DNA of 20,995 bases. It comes from DATCDR01 sp036510575 (GTDB taxonomy: Bacteria; Actinomycetota; Acidimicrobiia; Acidimicrobiales; Bog-793). The DNA is taken from positions 1-20,995 of the forward strand of contig DATCDR010000226.1 of assembly GCA_036510575.1 (NCBI GenBank), given 5' to 3'. The notes under the pieces are model-generated. The model saw only the letters and a list, made by a program, of their open reading frames with translations, was not told the origin of the DNA and ran no database searches. This document shows, piece after piece, positions 1 through 7,276 of this stretch (position 1 is the first letter of the stretch; the number at the start of each line of letters is the position of its first letter). Both the position numbers and the translations under genes were made by a program.

Positions 1-365
1 GGCTTGTCATGAGCTAGCCCGGAAACTTCCGCTAGTGCTTGGTCGGGGACGACGGTCGCGAACGGTGACGACGGGACACGCCCGAAGGAGAGGATGGGCG
101 CCCCGGTCATCGCAGCGAGTCTCGTTGCGCCCGGCGCGTGATCTGGATGGTGGTGGGTAATAAGGATGTAGCGCAGGCGGCCGGCCGCGAGCTCGGCGAG
201 CTTTCCGACGTGCTCCTCGTCATCAGGCCCCGGATCGATCACGACCAGATCGGCTGAACCGACGAGGTAGGAGTTCGTGCCGGCGCCGGTCATCAGTGAA
301 GCGTTTGGCACGAGAACCCGTACGACGTCAGGGCGGATCTCAGCTGGATCGAACGGATTGGTCAT
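1..365 (-). CDS. Metallo-beta-lactamase-fold hydrolase, LACTB2-like (3' part beyond window)
   Basis: The reverse strand from the ATG at 365 is open to the window edge: 121 residues, no stop, so the C-terminal part is missing. The N-terminal part reads VRVLVPNASLMTGAGTNSYL, typical of LACTB2/glyoxalase-II-like hydrolases. The metal-binding signature THHHPDH (HxHxDH) follows at about residues 82-88, after a beta strand ending VIDPGPDDEEH. Family members are dinuclear-zinc hydrolases acting on thioesters, nucleic acids or other esters; the substrate cannot be told here. It is the fourth gene of a leftward unit, 124 bases after the DUF35 gene. A thioesterase role would suit the neighbours, but this is inference. 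No good Shine-Dalgarno precedes the start; a perfect palindrome lies there instead. Confidence 0.82.
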   Translation of the reverse strand, partial: MTNPFDPAEIRPDVVRVLVPNASLMTGAGTNSYLVGSADLVVIDPGPDDEEHVGKLAELAAGRLRYILITHHHPDHAPGATRLAAMTGAPILSFGRVPSSPFATVVPDQALAEVSGLAHDK

Positions 366-367
366 AA

Positions 368-379
368 GGCACCGGTGCC
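368..379. promoter_or_regulatory. 12-bp perfect palindrome abutting the MBL start codon
   Basis: GGCACCGGTGCC is a perfect palindrome placed two bases before the ATG of the MBL-fold gene, where a ribosome binding site would normally be. It could be an operator or a small hairpin, or chance in GC-rich DNA. No function is established. Confidence 0.3.
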
Positions 380-391
380 GGTTTGTACCTC

Positions 392-439
392 TCGTTGTGA
401 TGGCGTGTCGTTGTGATGGCGTGTCGTTGTGATGCCGTA
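392..439. repeat. Three tandem 16-bp repeats upstream of the MBL-fold gene
   Basis: TCGTTGTGATGGCGTG occurs at 392-407 and 408-423 without change, and a third copy at 424-439 differs at two positions. The array lies 27-74 bases upstream of the MBL start, between it and the DUF35 gene. A possible minus-strand -10 element (TACGAT) lies just upstream of it on that strand, so the repeats could sit in the leader. Head-to-tail units with no spacer rule out a CRISPR. Confidence 0.85.
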
Positions 440-489
440 TCGTATCGACAGCGATTTCGCGGCGAACCGTACTACTGACAGCGTCTCGC

Positions 490-888
490 TCAGGCGCGAA
501 AGCGTGGGAGCTTGTACTCGCCGGCTTCGTCGAATACGAGGCTTACCCGTTGACCGATCGACAGCTCGGCTGGCGTGGATTCGACGATGTTCGTGAGCAT
601 CCGGGGACCCTCGTCCAGCTGGACGTAGGCGACGACGTAAGGAACGACCGCCTCCCAAGGTCCCTGGCCGCGCTCGACGATCGTGAAGCTGTAGATAGTG
701 CCGCCACCGCTCGCCGGCTCCCAACTGAGCTCAGTGCTGTGACAAAAGGGGCAGAACGTCCTTGGATACCAGAACGCCTCGCCGCAAGCGGTGCAGCGCG
801 GCACGAGCAAAACGTCGTTCTTTGTCGCCTCCCAGTAGTCGGCGAGCTCCGGTGGCGGGCTTGGCGGAAGGCCGGGAAGCGCGCTCAT
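490..888 (-). CDS. DUF35-type zinc-ribbon/OB-fold protein, partner of thiolase
   Basis: A 132-residue protein with a short N-terminal helix, a rubredoxin-like zinc ribbon (Cys32, Cys35, Cys46, Cys49; CxxC-x10-CxxC) and a C-terminal OB-fold from about residue 58 to 128. This is the DUF35 architecture. Known family members have no catalysis of their own; they form complexes with thiolase-fold enzymes (for example the DUF35 part of ChsH2 with Ltp2 in cholesterol side-chain cleavage, and BbsA with BbsB in toluene degradation), stabilising them and helping acyl-CoA binding. The start at 888 is chosen because AGGAGG lies four bases upstream and the ATG overlaps the thiolase stop as ATGA, indicating translational coupling and near-equal production of the two subunits. 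An upstream in-frame start would add 29 Arg-rich residues inside the thiolase gene and is unlikely. Confidence 0.92.
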   Translation of the reverse strand: MSALPGLPPSPPPELADYWEATKNDVLLVPRCTACGEAFWYPRTFCPFCHSTELSWEPASGGGTIYSFTIVERGQGPWEAVVPYVVAYVQLDEGPRMLTNIVESTPAELSIGQRVSLVFDEAGEYKLPRFRA

Positions 889-2075
889 GCATCCTCCTGT
901 CCGAGTATCACAGTTGCTGCGGTCATCCGCGACCCGAGCAGGCCGCCTGATCCGTGCGCGAGGGCGATCTGACACTCAGCGACTTGGGTCCCCGGGTTCG
1001 CTTCGCCGCGGAGCTGGCGGACTGCCTCGATCAGCTTGATCATGCCGCCACGTCCAGTCGGATGGTTGTTGCACAATCCGCCACCGTCGGTGTTGAAGGG
1101 AAGCTTGCCGACGCCTGCGACGAGGTTCCCGTCGAGCACGAAGCGCCCGCCTTCGCCCTTTTCGCAGAAGCCCAAATCCTCGAGCGTCATAAGCACGGTG
1201 ATCGTAAAGGAGTCGTAGATCGAGACGTAGTCGATGTCGGACCGGTCGACTCCTGCCTCGCTAAAGGCAATGGGAGCAGACCAGACGCCCCCGGTGTAGG
1301 TGAGATCGGTTCGACCTGAATCGATGTTCTTCGGCGCTTCGCCCTGACCGAGGATCTTCACCTTGTGCCGATCGAGGCTGGCGGCGATCTCTGGGCTCAC
1401 GATCACGACTGCGCCACCACCGTCGGTGTTCGCGCAGCAGTCGAGACGATGAAGGGGCGCCGCGATCATCGGTGAGTTGACGACGTCCTCAACGCTCACG
1501 ATCTTCGGCATGTTCGCGTGCGGGTTGTGCGACGCGTGGATCGAAGCTGCGACCTTTATCTCGGCGAGTTGTTCCGACGTCGTGCCGAACTCGTACATGT
1601 GGCGTTGCGCACAAAGTGCGTAGGAGACGGCGGGCATCATCGAGCCGTACATCGTCTCGCCGAAGTCCGCCTCATAGCCACGGCGAGCCGAGCCGGTACC
1701 GGTACCGCGGCCGTCGGCCGAGGAGCCGCCCATTGTCACGAGCGCGACGTTGCACTTGCCTTCCTTGATCGCCGCAGCGGCGTGACCGGCGTGCACGATG
1801 TAGGCCGAGCCCCCGGTTTCGGTCGAGTCCACGTAGCGCGGCCGAATGCCGAGGTACTCGATCATCGAGGCAGGCCCGTAGGAGCCGGGGCCTGCAAAGC
1901 CCCCCGGGGCGTCGCCGGCACAGAAGTAGCCGTCGACGTCGTCAAAGCTCAGGCCCGCGTCCGCAAGTGCGCCTGCGGCGACCTCGTAGTGCACCTGGGA
2001 CGAGGAGCGGTCGATGATCTTGCGTTCGGGATGCTCGTATGCACCCATTATGAAGGCGGCGCCACGGAGGCTCAC
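885..2075 (-). CDS. Thiolase-fold protein without the nucleophilic Cys (SCP-x/Ltp2-like), probable acyl-CoA lyase
   Basis: A 396-residue thiolase-superfamily protein with a GTG start preceded by GAGAGGA. The usual acylated Cys is absent: the segment DSTETGGSAYIVHAGHA (83-99) aligns with the NxxCxSGxxA motif so that Thr85 takes the Cys place. The second thiolase motif is kept as GGGLCNNHPTG (His338), and the third, normally CxG, reads AHGSGG (373-378). LDCCANTDGGGA and YDSFT (287-291) are typical of the SCP-x/Ltp branch. Members of this branch paired with DUF35 include Ltp2, a retro-aldolase splitting a 3-hydroxyacyl-CoA, and BbsB, which performs thiolysis. The missing Cys favours a lyase (retro-aldol) here, or a thiolase using different residues; the SDR at 9001 keeps the second option open. 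It is followed by the DUF35 gene with a 4-base overlap and preceded by the ligase with an 84-base gap. Confidence 0.9.
   Translation of the reverse strand: MSLRGAAFIMGAYEHPERKIIDRSSSQVHYEVAAGALADAGLSFDDVDGYFCAGDAPGGFAGPGSYGPASMIEYLGIRPRYVDSTETGGSAYIVHAGHAAAAIKEGKCNVALVTMGGSSADGRGTGTGSARRGYEADFGETMYGSMMPAVSYALCAQRHMYEFGTTSEQLAEIKVAASIHASHNPHANMPKIVSVEDVVNSPMIAAPLHRLDCCANTDGGGAVVIVSPEIAASLDRHKVKILGQGEAPKNIDSGRTDLTYTGGVWSAPIAFSEAGVDRSDIDYVSIYDSFTITVLMTLEDLGFCEKGEGGRFVLDGNLVAGVGKLPFNTDGGGLCNNHPTGRGGMIKLIEAVRQLRGEANPGTQVAECQIALAHGSGGLLGSRMTAATVILGQEDA
893..898 (-). promoter_or_regulatory. Shine-Dalgarno of the DUF35 gene (AGGAGG)
   Basis: The reverse strand reads AGGAGG four bases before the ATG at 888, inside the last codons of the thiolase gene. 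It fixes the DUF35 start at the ATGA overlap. Confidence 0.85.
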
Positions 2076-2159
2076 GTGGTATTCCTCTCTACTGGTTCCA
2101 TCGATGTGTCGGGTTCCCGGCGCTTCGCGCCGCGGGCAGATGGACGATAGCGCGAACTC

Positions 2160-3743
2160 TCACGATATGGAGTCTGTCGCCAGTTTCTTGGCCGCGGGCC
2201 GATCTGCTTTGCCGGTAGGACTGCGTGGAACCTCGTCGACGAAGACCACCTGACGCGGGCGTTTGTAGTCGGCGAGCTGACCGCCTACGTGATCGATCAC
2301 CTCGCGCTCGGTGAGAGTGGCTCCTTGACGCAGCGACACGACCGCGGTGACCCTGGTGCCCCAACGCTCGTCGGGTAGACCGATCACAAGTGCGTCGGAT
2401 GTGGCGGGATGGCTGAGGATGGCTTGCTCCACCTCTTCGACGAAGACCTTCTCGCCCCCGGTGTTGATCACCTCGCTGCCGCGCCCCAAGAGTACGACCG
2501 TGCCGTCCTCCTCGACGGTCGCCATGTCGCCCGGCATCACGTAGCGCTTCCCGTCGATGATCGGCCAGGTGCGCGCCGTTTTCTCGGGATCATTCAGATA
2601 GCCCTTCGGGAGGATGCCGCCGGCGACCAGGAAGCCAACCTGGCCCGAGCCGGGGATGACGTCCTGTAAGTTCTCGTCGACAACTCGTGCGAACTGTCCG
2701 AGCTTGAAGCGTGCGGTCTCGATCGCCTCACCGTCTCCCGCCTCAGCCATCGCGAATCCCGCCCCCTCCGTTGAGTTGATCGAGTCGCGTACCTGGAAGT
2801 TGCCGTGCTTGAGGAAGGCCTTTTTCACCGAGGCGCTCCACATGACGCCGGTGTTGTTCACGAACTGCACGCTCGAGAGGTCGTAGGGGTGGCCGGCCGC
2901 TGCCGCTGAGTCGAGCTCGTCGAGGATCGGTTTCGCGACCGCATCCCCAACTACCGAGAATGAGGCGATCTGATACTGCTCGATGAGGCGGAGGATCTCA
3001 GGCGGATTGAGCGAGCGGGACTCGCAAAAGACGACGCATCCCCCGTCGGTGAGTGTGAGCGTCGCGCCGAAGAAGCCTGTGCCGTGCATGAGCGGTGGGA
3101 AGACGAGGGCGCGCGGCTGGACCGCCGCGACCACGGCAGCGACGTGATCGGCTAGCGGAGGCGTCCGTTCCGAGAGGCTGTTCTGGTTCATGCATGCAAA
3201 ATGCGGCCAGACCACTCCCTTTGGGTAGCCAGTGGTCCCGCCGGTGTAGATGACGACTTCGTCGTCGCCGTCGCGCTCGATGCGCGGCATCGGTTGATGC
3301 GCATCGATCAACTCCTCCATGCTCAACACACCTGGCGCAATAGCGCGCGGGCCGATCGAGATCTGGCGCATCGGCAGGCCGACGTAGTCCTTCGCCGCGG
3401 TGATGCGATCGCTCAGTATCGGATCGAAGACGATCGCATCCGGCTTCGCGTCCTTGAAGATGTACGACAGCTCCGTCTCGCGGTAGCGGAAGTTGACGTT
3501 GAACGGGACCGCTCGAAGCTTGAAGGCGGCAAACATGGTTTCGAGGTTCTCGACACAGTTCCACATGTCGATCGCGACGAAACTCCCTCGTCCGACCCCG
3601 AGGGCCGAAAGCGCGCCCGCTAGCCGCGAAGCGCGCTCGTCGAACTCTCGCCAGCTGCGCTCGATCGGTCCGTGCACCACGGCTATTCGCTCGCCGACCG
3701 CGTCGGCGAGCGCTTCCCAGACGGTCGCGAAGTTTTCGTTCAT
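2160..3743 (-). CDS. Acyl-CoA ligase, FadD19-like (ANL superfamily), copy 1
   Basis: A 527-residue AMP-forming ligase that would adenylate a carboxylic acid and transfer it to CoA. The P-loop motif YTGGTTGYPKGVVW lies at about residue 168, the hinge region GRGSEVINTGGEK in the last quarter, and the adenylation Lys in RSPTGKADRPAAK near the C-terminus. The motif pattern resembles mycobacterial FadD19, the ligase for sterol C26 side chains, though substrate cannot be inferred. The start at ATG 3743 is preferred over GTG 3752 because the paralogue at 15282 begins at the same alignment position (M-x-x-N-F). No strong Shine-Dalgarno is visible. It is first in the leftward unit with thiolase, DUF35 and MBL genes. 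Over the last 94 aligned residues I count 78 identities with the second ligase. Confidence 0.94.
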   Translation of the reverse strand: MNENFATVWEALADAVGERIAVVHGPIERSWREFDERASRLAGALSALGVGRGSFVAIDMWNCVENLETMFAAFKLRAVPFNVNFRYRETELSYIFKDAKPDAIVFDPILSDRITAAKDYVGLPMRQISIGPRAIAPGVLSMEELIDAHQPMPRIERDGDDEVVIYTGGTTGYPKGVVWPHFACMNQNSLSERTPPLADHVAAVVAAVQPRALVFPPLMHGTGFFGATLTLTDGGCVVFCESRSLNPPEILRLIEQYQIASFSVVGDAVAKPILDELDSAAAAGHPYDLSSVQFVNNTGVMWSASVKKAFLKHGNFQVRDSINSTEGAGFAMAEAGDGEAIETARFKLGQFARVVDENLQDVIPGSGQVGFLVAGGILPKGYLNDPEKTARTWPIIDGKRYVMPGDMATVEEDGTVVLLGRGSEVINTGGEKVFVEEVEQAILSHPATSDALVIGLPDERWGTRVTAVVSLRQGATLTEREVIDHVGGQLADYKRPRQVVFVDEVPRSPTGKADRPAAKKLATDSIS

Positions 3744-3855
3744 CGGACACACCCACTCGCGCGGGGACCAGTTCTGGCGAGGACCGGTTGGTGAGACCTC
3801 GTCGCACCCAACGCGAGCATTTCGCTAGTCATCGTCTCCCCCCAGGCAGAAGAAT

Positions 3856-3874
3856 CGGGCATCCCCGATGCCCG
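3856..3874. promoter_or_regulatory. Perfect dyad upstream of ligase copy 1 (operator or leader hairpin)
   Basis: CGGGCATC-CCC-GATGCCCG is a perfect 8-bp inverted repeat with a 3-base centre, about 113 bases upstream of the ligase start. Its size fits a dimeric repressor site such as TetR or GntR family, or a small hairpin in the leader. The arms are seen directly; function is inference. Confidence 0.45.
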
Positions 3875-3946
3875 GGTCACCCTATCCCCGACGAAATATG
3901 GAAGTCGATTACCAAAATGGCGGTTCCTCCAGGACCTTTATTTGTA

Positions 3947-3967
3947 AGAACGATTGTGGGACGTTCT
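3947..3967. promoter_or_regulatory. AGAACG-N9-CGTTCT inverted repeat
   Basis: Two 6-base arms separated by nine bases lie in the A+T-rich part of the divergent region. A regulator site is possible; short arms make chance occurrence quite possible. Confidence 0.25.
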
Positions 3968-4261
3968 AAGTGCAGGTTGTAGTGCCGGGCGTTGGTGCGT
4001 GCCGCGCGATGTCTCGACGCTACGATCCGAGCGCTTCGCGGCAATTGCTCCACCGGCGAAGTAGCGGCAACGCACTCCTACCCTCGTGCCCGCAATCGCG
4101 AGACGGGGATCGATACGACGGAACTACTTGCTTTGCAGAGCTAACCATTTTCGATTTGTTACCTAGATAGCCGAGCCTTTAGTCATATTTGCTCACTTTC
4201 AGGCCATACTTGCGAGCCTTGTTGTCACCTGCTACACAATTGACATCAGATAGGAAGATGG

Positions 4262-4293
4262 TGACGAGTCGCAAGCCCAACTGCGACGCGTCA
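4262..4293 (+). promoter_or_regulatory. Stem-loop in the leader of the transporter unit
   Basis: TGACGAGTCGCA and TGCGACGCGTCA are complementary at 11 of 12 positions around an 8-base loop. The hairpin ends 65 bases before the GTG of the transporter gene. It could act in the untranslated leader RNA or as an operator in DNA. There is no U-tract, so a simple terminator is unlikely. Confidence 0.45.
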
Positions 4294-4300
4294 GCGGCAT

Positions 4301-4330
4301 GTCGTAGCAAGCTGGCGACGCGACTACGAC
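4301..4330 (+). promoter_or_regulatory. Second inverted repeat in the transporter leader
   Basis: GTCGTAG (4301-4307) and CTACGAC (4324-4330) are perfect 7-base arms with a 16-base spacer, ending 28 bases before the transporter start and just ahead of a run of seven G. It follows directly after the larger stem-loop, so the two may form one structured leader. Confidence 0.35.
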
Positions 4331-4358
4331 TTCCGCGAGCTTGGGGGGGCTCTGAATC

Positions 4359-7127
4359 GTGCTAGAGACGATCCTGTTGTTCGCCGTTCTCGGTGCTGGT
4401 ACTGGAGCGCTCTACGCGATGGCGTCGGTTGGGCTAGTCCTCACCTATCGGGGCTCTGGAGTCATCAACTTCGCGAGCGGCGCCATGGGGATGACCGGCG
4501 CGTTCGCGTTCTACGAGCTCTACGGCGTCTTCCATTGGCCGGTGCTCGCCGCGATGTTCGTTGGCGTCAGCCTCTCTGCGGGTCTCGGGCTGCTCTGCCA
4601 CGTCTTGATGTCGCATCTCCAAAAGGCGAGCAACCTGACGCGCATTGTCGTTACGTTGGCCATGCTCGTCGCCCTCCAGGGTCTTCTTGGCCTTAAGTAC
4701 CCGGCGACGAGCGTCTACAACATCGTGCCATTTCTGCCGAACTCGACCTTCCATTTCGCCGGTAGCAATTTGAGCGTCAGCCGGCTGATCCTGCTCGGGA
4801 TCTCGATTGGAATCGCCCTCGTCCTGGCGGTTGTCTACCGACGGACGCGCTTTGGTATAGCTACGACGGCCGTATCGGAGAACCGCGTCGCGCTCTCCAC
4901 GCTCGGCTGGTCGGCGAACTCGGTCGCCGCCTGGAACTGGGTGATCGGCACCGCGCTATCCGGATTCGCTGCAATCATGCTCGGACCGATCATCGGCGTC
5001 TCGCTCGGGCTGACGACCGCGCTCTTGCTACCGTCCCTCGCCGCTGGCGTTATCGGCAACTTTCACTCGTTCTCCTTGACGCTCGCCGGCGCGATCGGGA
5101 TCGGTATCGTGCAGGCCGAGCTCACGAGATATGTCTCGTCGGTCAATGGCATCGGCGATGCGGTGCCGTTCGCGGTGATCTTGGTCGTCATCGTCTGGCG
5201 CGGTCGGCGCGTTCCGCTGCGGGGGAGCATCATCGAACGCCTACCGTCGGTCACCTCGGGCATCGTGCCCTGGAAGAAGGTGCTCGTCGGGGTCGTCTTG
5301 GTCATCGTCGCGATCAACGTCTTGCCGCTGCAGTGGGTGGGGGCGCTAACTACCACGCTGCTCGGGGCGATCATCCTCTTGAGCATCGTCGTCGTCACCG
5401 GATTCGCCGGCCAGATATCGCTCGCCCAGTGGACGATCGGCATCGGGGCGGCCTTCGTCACCGGATGGCTCCGCGTATGGGGCCTTCCGTTCTGGCTCGC
5501 GATCATCCTCGGCGTCCTCTCGGCAGTGCCGGTCGGTATTTTGATCGGCAGCGCGGCGCTTAGAGCACGGGGCATCAACCTTGCGATAGCGACGCTGGCA
5601 CTCGCTGTTTGCATCGTGAGCCTGGTGCTGTCGAACCCCGCGCTCACCGGCAAGGGGCTCGGGCTGAATATAGGGACGTTCTCGCTGTTTGGGATCAACC
5701 TCTCCGGAGTGACCTACCCCAAACGGTTCGCGATATTCGCTGTGATCGTGTTGGTACTCGTCGGACTCGTGGTGTCGAACACGAGACGCGGCCGAAGTGG
5801 GCGCCAGATGCTCGCGGTGCGGACGAATGAACGAGCCGCCTCGGCGCTCGGCATCAACGTCGTCGGCGTGAAGCTGGCAGCGTTTTGTTACGGCGCGATG
5901 ATCGCCGCTCTCGGCGGGATTCTGACGGTGATCGAATTCCCGACGGCCATCTTCACGACCGGTACCTCCGGTGGTGACATCTTTCAGAACATCCAGCTGA
6001 TCGACTTCGGCGTGCTCGGCGGCGTCGGCTACGTGAGTGGCCCGCTGCTCGGCGCGCAAGGCCAGCCCGGCGGTATCGCTACCGAGGTCTTCAGCTACCT
6101 GTCTTCGAACGCGCTCACCTACGTCACACTCGTCTTCGGGTTCTTGTCGCTCCTCGTCTTCGTGCAGGCGCCGAACGGCCTCGCGAAGATGCAACAAGAC
6201 ATCAACTACAAGAAGATGACGAAGCGCCGGGCAAAAAAAGGCCTCACGCCAGTTGCGCGCACCAAGCCCATCGAGCTTCCTTCCGAGCTCCCTGTCCCAT
6301 CGGCCGTCGCCGACGCGGTTCTCGAGGTCGAGGGGTTGACGGTGAACTACGGAGCGGTCCGTGCCGTCGACAATGTCAGCTTCACGCTCCGCTCAGGTGA
6401 GATTCTCGGGGTGATCGGCCCGAACGGGGCCGGAAAGACGACGTTGATCGATGCCTTGACCGGCTTCGCGCCGATCGGCGGGGGGACGATCCGTCTCGAC
6501 GGGCGCGAGATCGGGGGGCTCGGAGTCCGTCAGCGCGCCGACCTCGGGATCGGAAGGACCTTCCAGTCCCTCGAGCTGTTCGAGGACCTGTCGGTCTATG
6601 AGAACATTCTCGCAGCTTGCGAGGAGCGCAATTTCGGCGTCTGGCTACGCGACATCGTCCACCCAGGCAAGCCACGCCTCACCGATGCGGCATTGACCGC
6701 GGTGAAGGAACTCGCGCTTGATTCCGTCCTCCCACGGATGCCGTCTGAGATCAGCTACGGAATGCGCCACTTAGTGGCTATCGCCCGCGCAATCGCCGCG
6801 AAGCCACGGGTGCTGTTCTTGGACGAGCCCGCGGCGGGCCTTGATGAGCGCGAGCGCGCCGAGGTGATCGACATCATCCGCAGGCTCGCGCGGGACTGGA
6901 ACATCGCGATCCTGCTCATCGAGCACGACGTCGCGCTCGTCCTGTCGGCCTCTGACCGGATGCTCGCGCTCGACGTCGGTGCTGAAGTCGCCTCTGGGCT
7001 CCCCGAGGACGTGCGGTCGCATCCGGGCGTGATCGCGTCCTATCTGGGTGTGGATGAAGACCAGGTGCCAGATCCCGGCGCGACCACCTCGGAGGCCGCG
7101 GTAACTGGTCTCGGCGGGGACCTGTGA
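4359..7127 (+). CDS. Fused LivH-LivM-LivG branched-chain/organic-acid ABC transporter
   Basis: A 922-residue inner-membrane protein joining three parts of a Liv-type importer. Residues 1 to about 290 form a LivH-type permease; about 300-615 a LivM-type permease (GFAGQISLAQ motif, then the LGINVVGVKL coupling segment); 620-645 a basic, Pro-rich linker; about 650-890 a LivG-type ATPase. The ATPase has Walker A GPNGAGKTT (Lys693), signature SYGMR from residue 799 (in place of LSGGQ, as usual in LivG) and Walker B VLFLDEP (Asp822, Glu823), then an H-loop His in LIEHD. It starts with GTG after a G-rich stretch; no classical AGGAGG is visible. Liv transporters need two ATPase subunits; the second (LivF) is absent from this window. 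The binding-protein gene follows 149 bases later. In catabolic loci such importers often carry aromatic or alicyclic carboxylates rather than amino acids. Confidence 0.94.
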   Translation: MLETILLFAVLGAGTGALYAMASVGLVLTYRGSGVINFASGAMGMTGAFAFYELYGVFHWPVLAAMFVGVSLSAGLGLLCHVLMSHLQKASNLTRIVVTLAMLVALQGLLGLKYPATSVYNIVPFLPNSTFHFAGSNLSVSRLILLGISIGIALVLAVVYRRTRFGIATTAVSENRVALSTLGWSANSVAAWNWVIGTALSGFAAIMLGPIIGVSLGLTTALLLPSLAAGVIGNFHSFSLTLAGAIGIGIVQAELTRYVSSVNGIGDAVPFAVILVVIVWRGRRVPLRGSIIERLPSVTSGIVPWKKVLVGVVLVIVAINVLPLQWVGALTTTLLGAIILLSIVVVTGFAGQISLAQWTIGIGAAFVTGWLRVWGLPFWLAIILGVLSAVPVGILIGSAALRARGINLAIATLALAVCIVSLVLSNPALTGKGLGLNIGTFSLFGINLSGVTYPKRFAIFAVIVLVLVGLVVSNTRRGRSGRQMLAVRTNERAASALGINVVGVKLAAFCYGAMIAALGGILTVIEFPTAIFTTGTSGGDIFQNIQLIDFGVLGGVGYVSGPLLGAQGQPGGIATEVFSYLSSNALTYVTLVFGFLSLLVFVQAPNGLAKMQQDINYKKMTKRRAKKGLTPVARTKPIELPSELPVPSAVADAVLEVEGLTVNYGAVRAVDNVSFTLRSGEILGVIGPNGAGKTTLIDALTGFAPIGGGTIRLDGREIGGLGVRQRADLGIGRTFQSLELFEDLSVYENILAACEERNFGVWLRDIVHPGKPRLTDAALTAVKELALDSVLPRMPSEISYGMRHLVAIARAIAAKPRVLFLDEPAAGLDERERAEVIDIIRRLARDWNIAILLIEHDVALVLSASDRMLALDVGAEVASGLPEDVRSHPGVIASYLGVDEDQVPDPGATTSEAAVTGLGGDL

Positions 7128-7149
7128 AGCGCACCATGGTCCGAGCAGG

Positions 7150-7178
7150 GCGACGAAGCATCGATGCTGTTTCGTCGC
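7150..7178 (+). promoter_or_regulatory. Intercistronic hairpin between transporter fusion and binding protein
   Basis: GCGACGAA (7150-7157) pairs perfectly with TTCGTCGC (7171-7178); inside lies the palindrome GCATCGATGC, which can extend the stem after a small bulge. It is 22 bases after the transporter stop and has no T-run. A likely role is partial termination or protection of the downstream binding-protein mRNA, as such proteins are needed in excess. Function is inferred. Confidence 0.4.
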
Positions 7179-7263
7179 ATTCCGGCCGGGCGACACCGAA
7201 CACCGTGTCGGTGAAGAGATCGTTAGGTAGCACACCGTCAGGTAACTCAGTGCAACAACAATG

Positions 7264-7270
7264 AAGGAGG
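7264..7270 (+). promoter_or_regulatory. Strong Shine-Dalgarno of the binding-protein gene
   Basis: AAGGAGG lies six bases before the ATG at 7277. It is the best ribosome binding site in the window and fits high production of a secreted binding protein. Confidence 0.88.
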
Positions 7271-7276
7271 AGAGAC

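Larger units (their letters stand above)
3744..4358. other. Divergent intergenic control region (615 bp)
   Basis: This gene-free stretch separates the leftward ligase unit from the rightward transporter unit and must hold both promoters. It is clearly richer in A+T around 3890-3970 and 4130-4260 than the flanking genes. It contains at least four inverted repeats, listed separately. I cannot assign -35/-10 pairs with confidence: TTGTCA (around 4221) and TTGACA (around 4240) lack a convincing -10 at the right spacing. Short open frames here (for example 3970-4170) have no recognisable content. Confidence 0.7.

Noticed and set aside
392..439. CRISPR array
   Set aside because: The 16-bp units are directly adjacent with no spacers and only three copies exist.
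2998..3807. Leftward Arg-rich open frame overlapping ligase 1
   Set aside because: Frame-shifted shadow of the ligase gene; it contains recognisable nucleotide-level echoes but no protein motif.
3970..4170. Small protein of 66 residues in the divergent region
   Set aside because: No ribosome site, no recognisable content, and placed in a control region.
5063..6197. Leftward open frames inside the transporter gene
   Set aside because: Low-complexity shadows of the membrane domains without motifs.
6771..6773. Rare TTA Leu codon in the transporter as a sign of bldA-like control
   Set aside because: TTA codons also occur in acyl-CoA dehydrogenase 2, so they are not rare enough here to imply such control.
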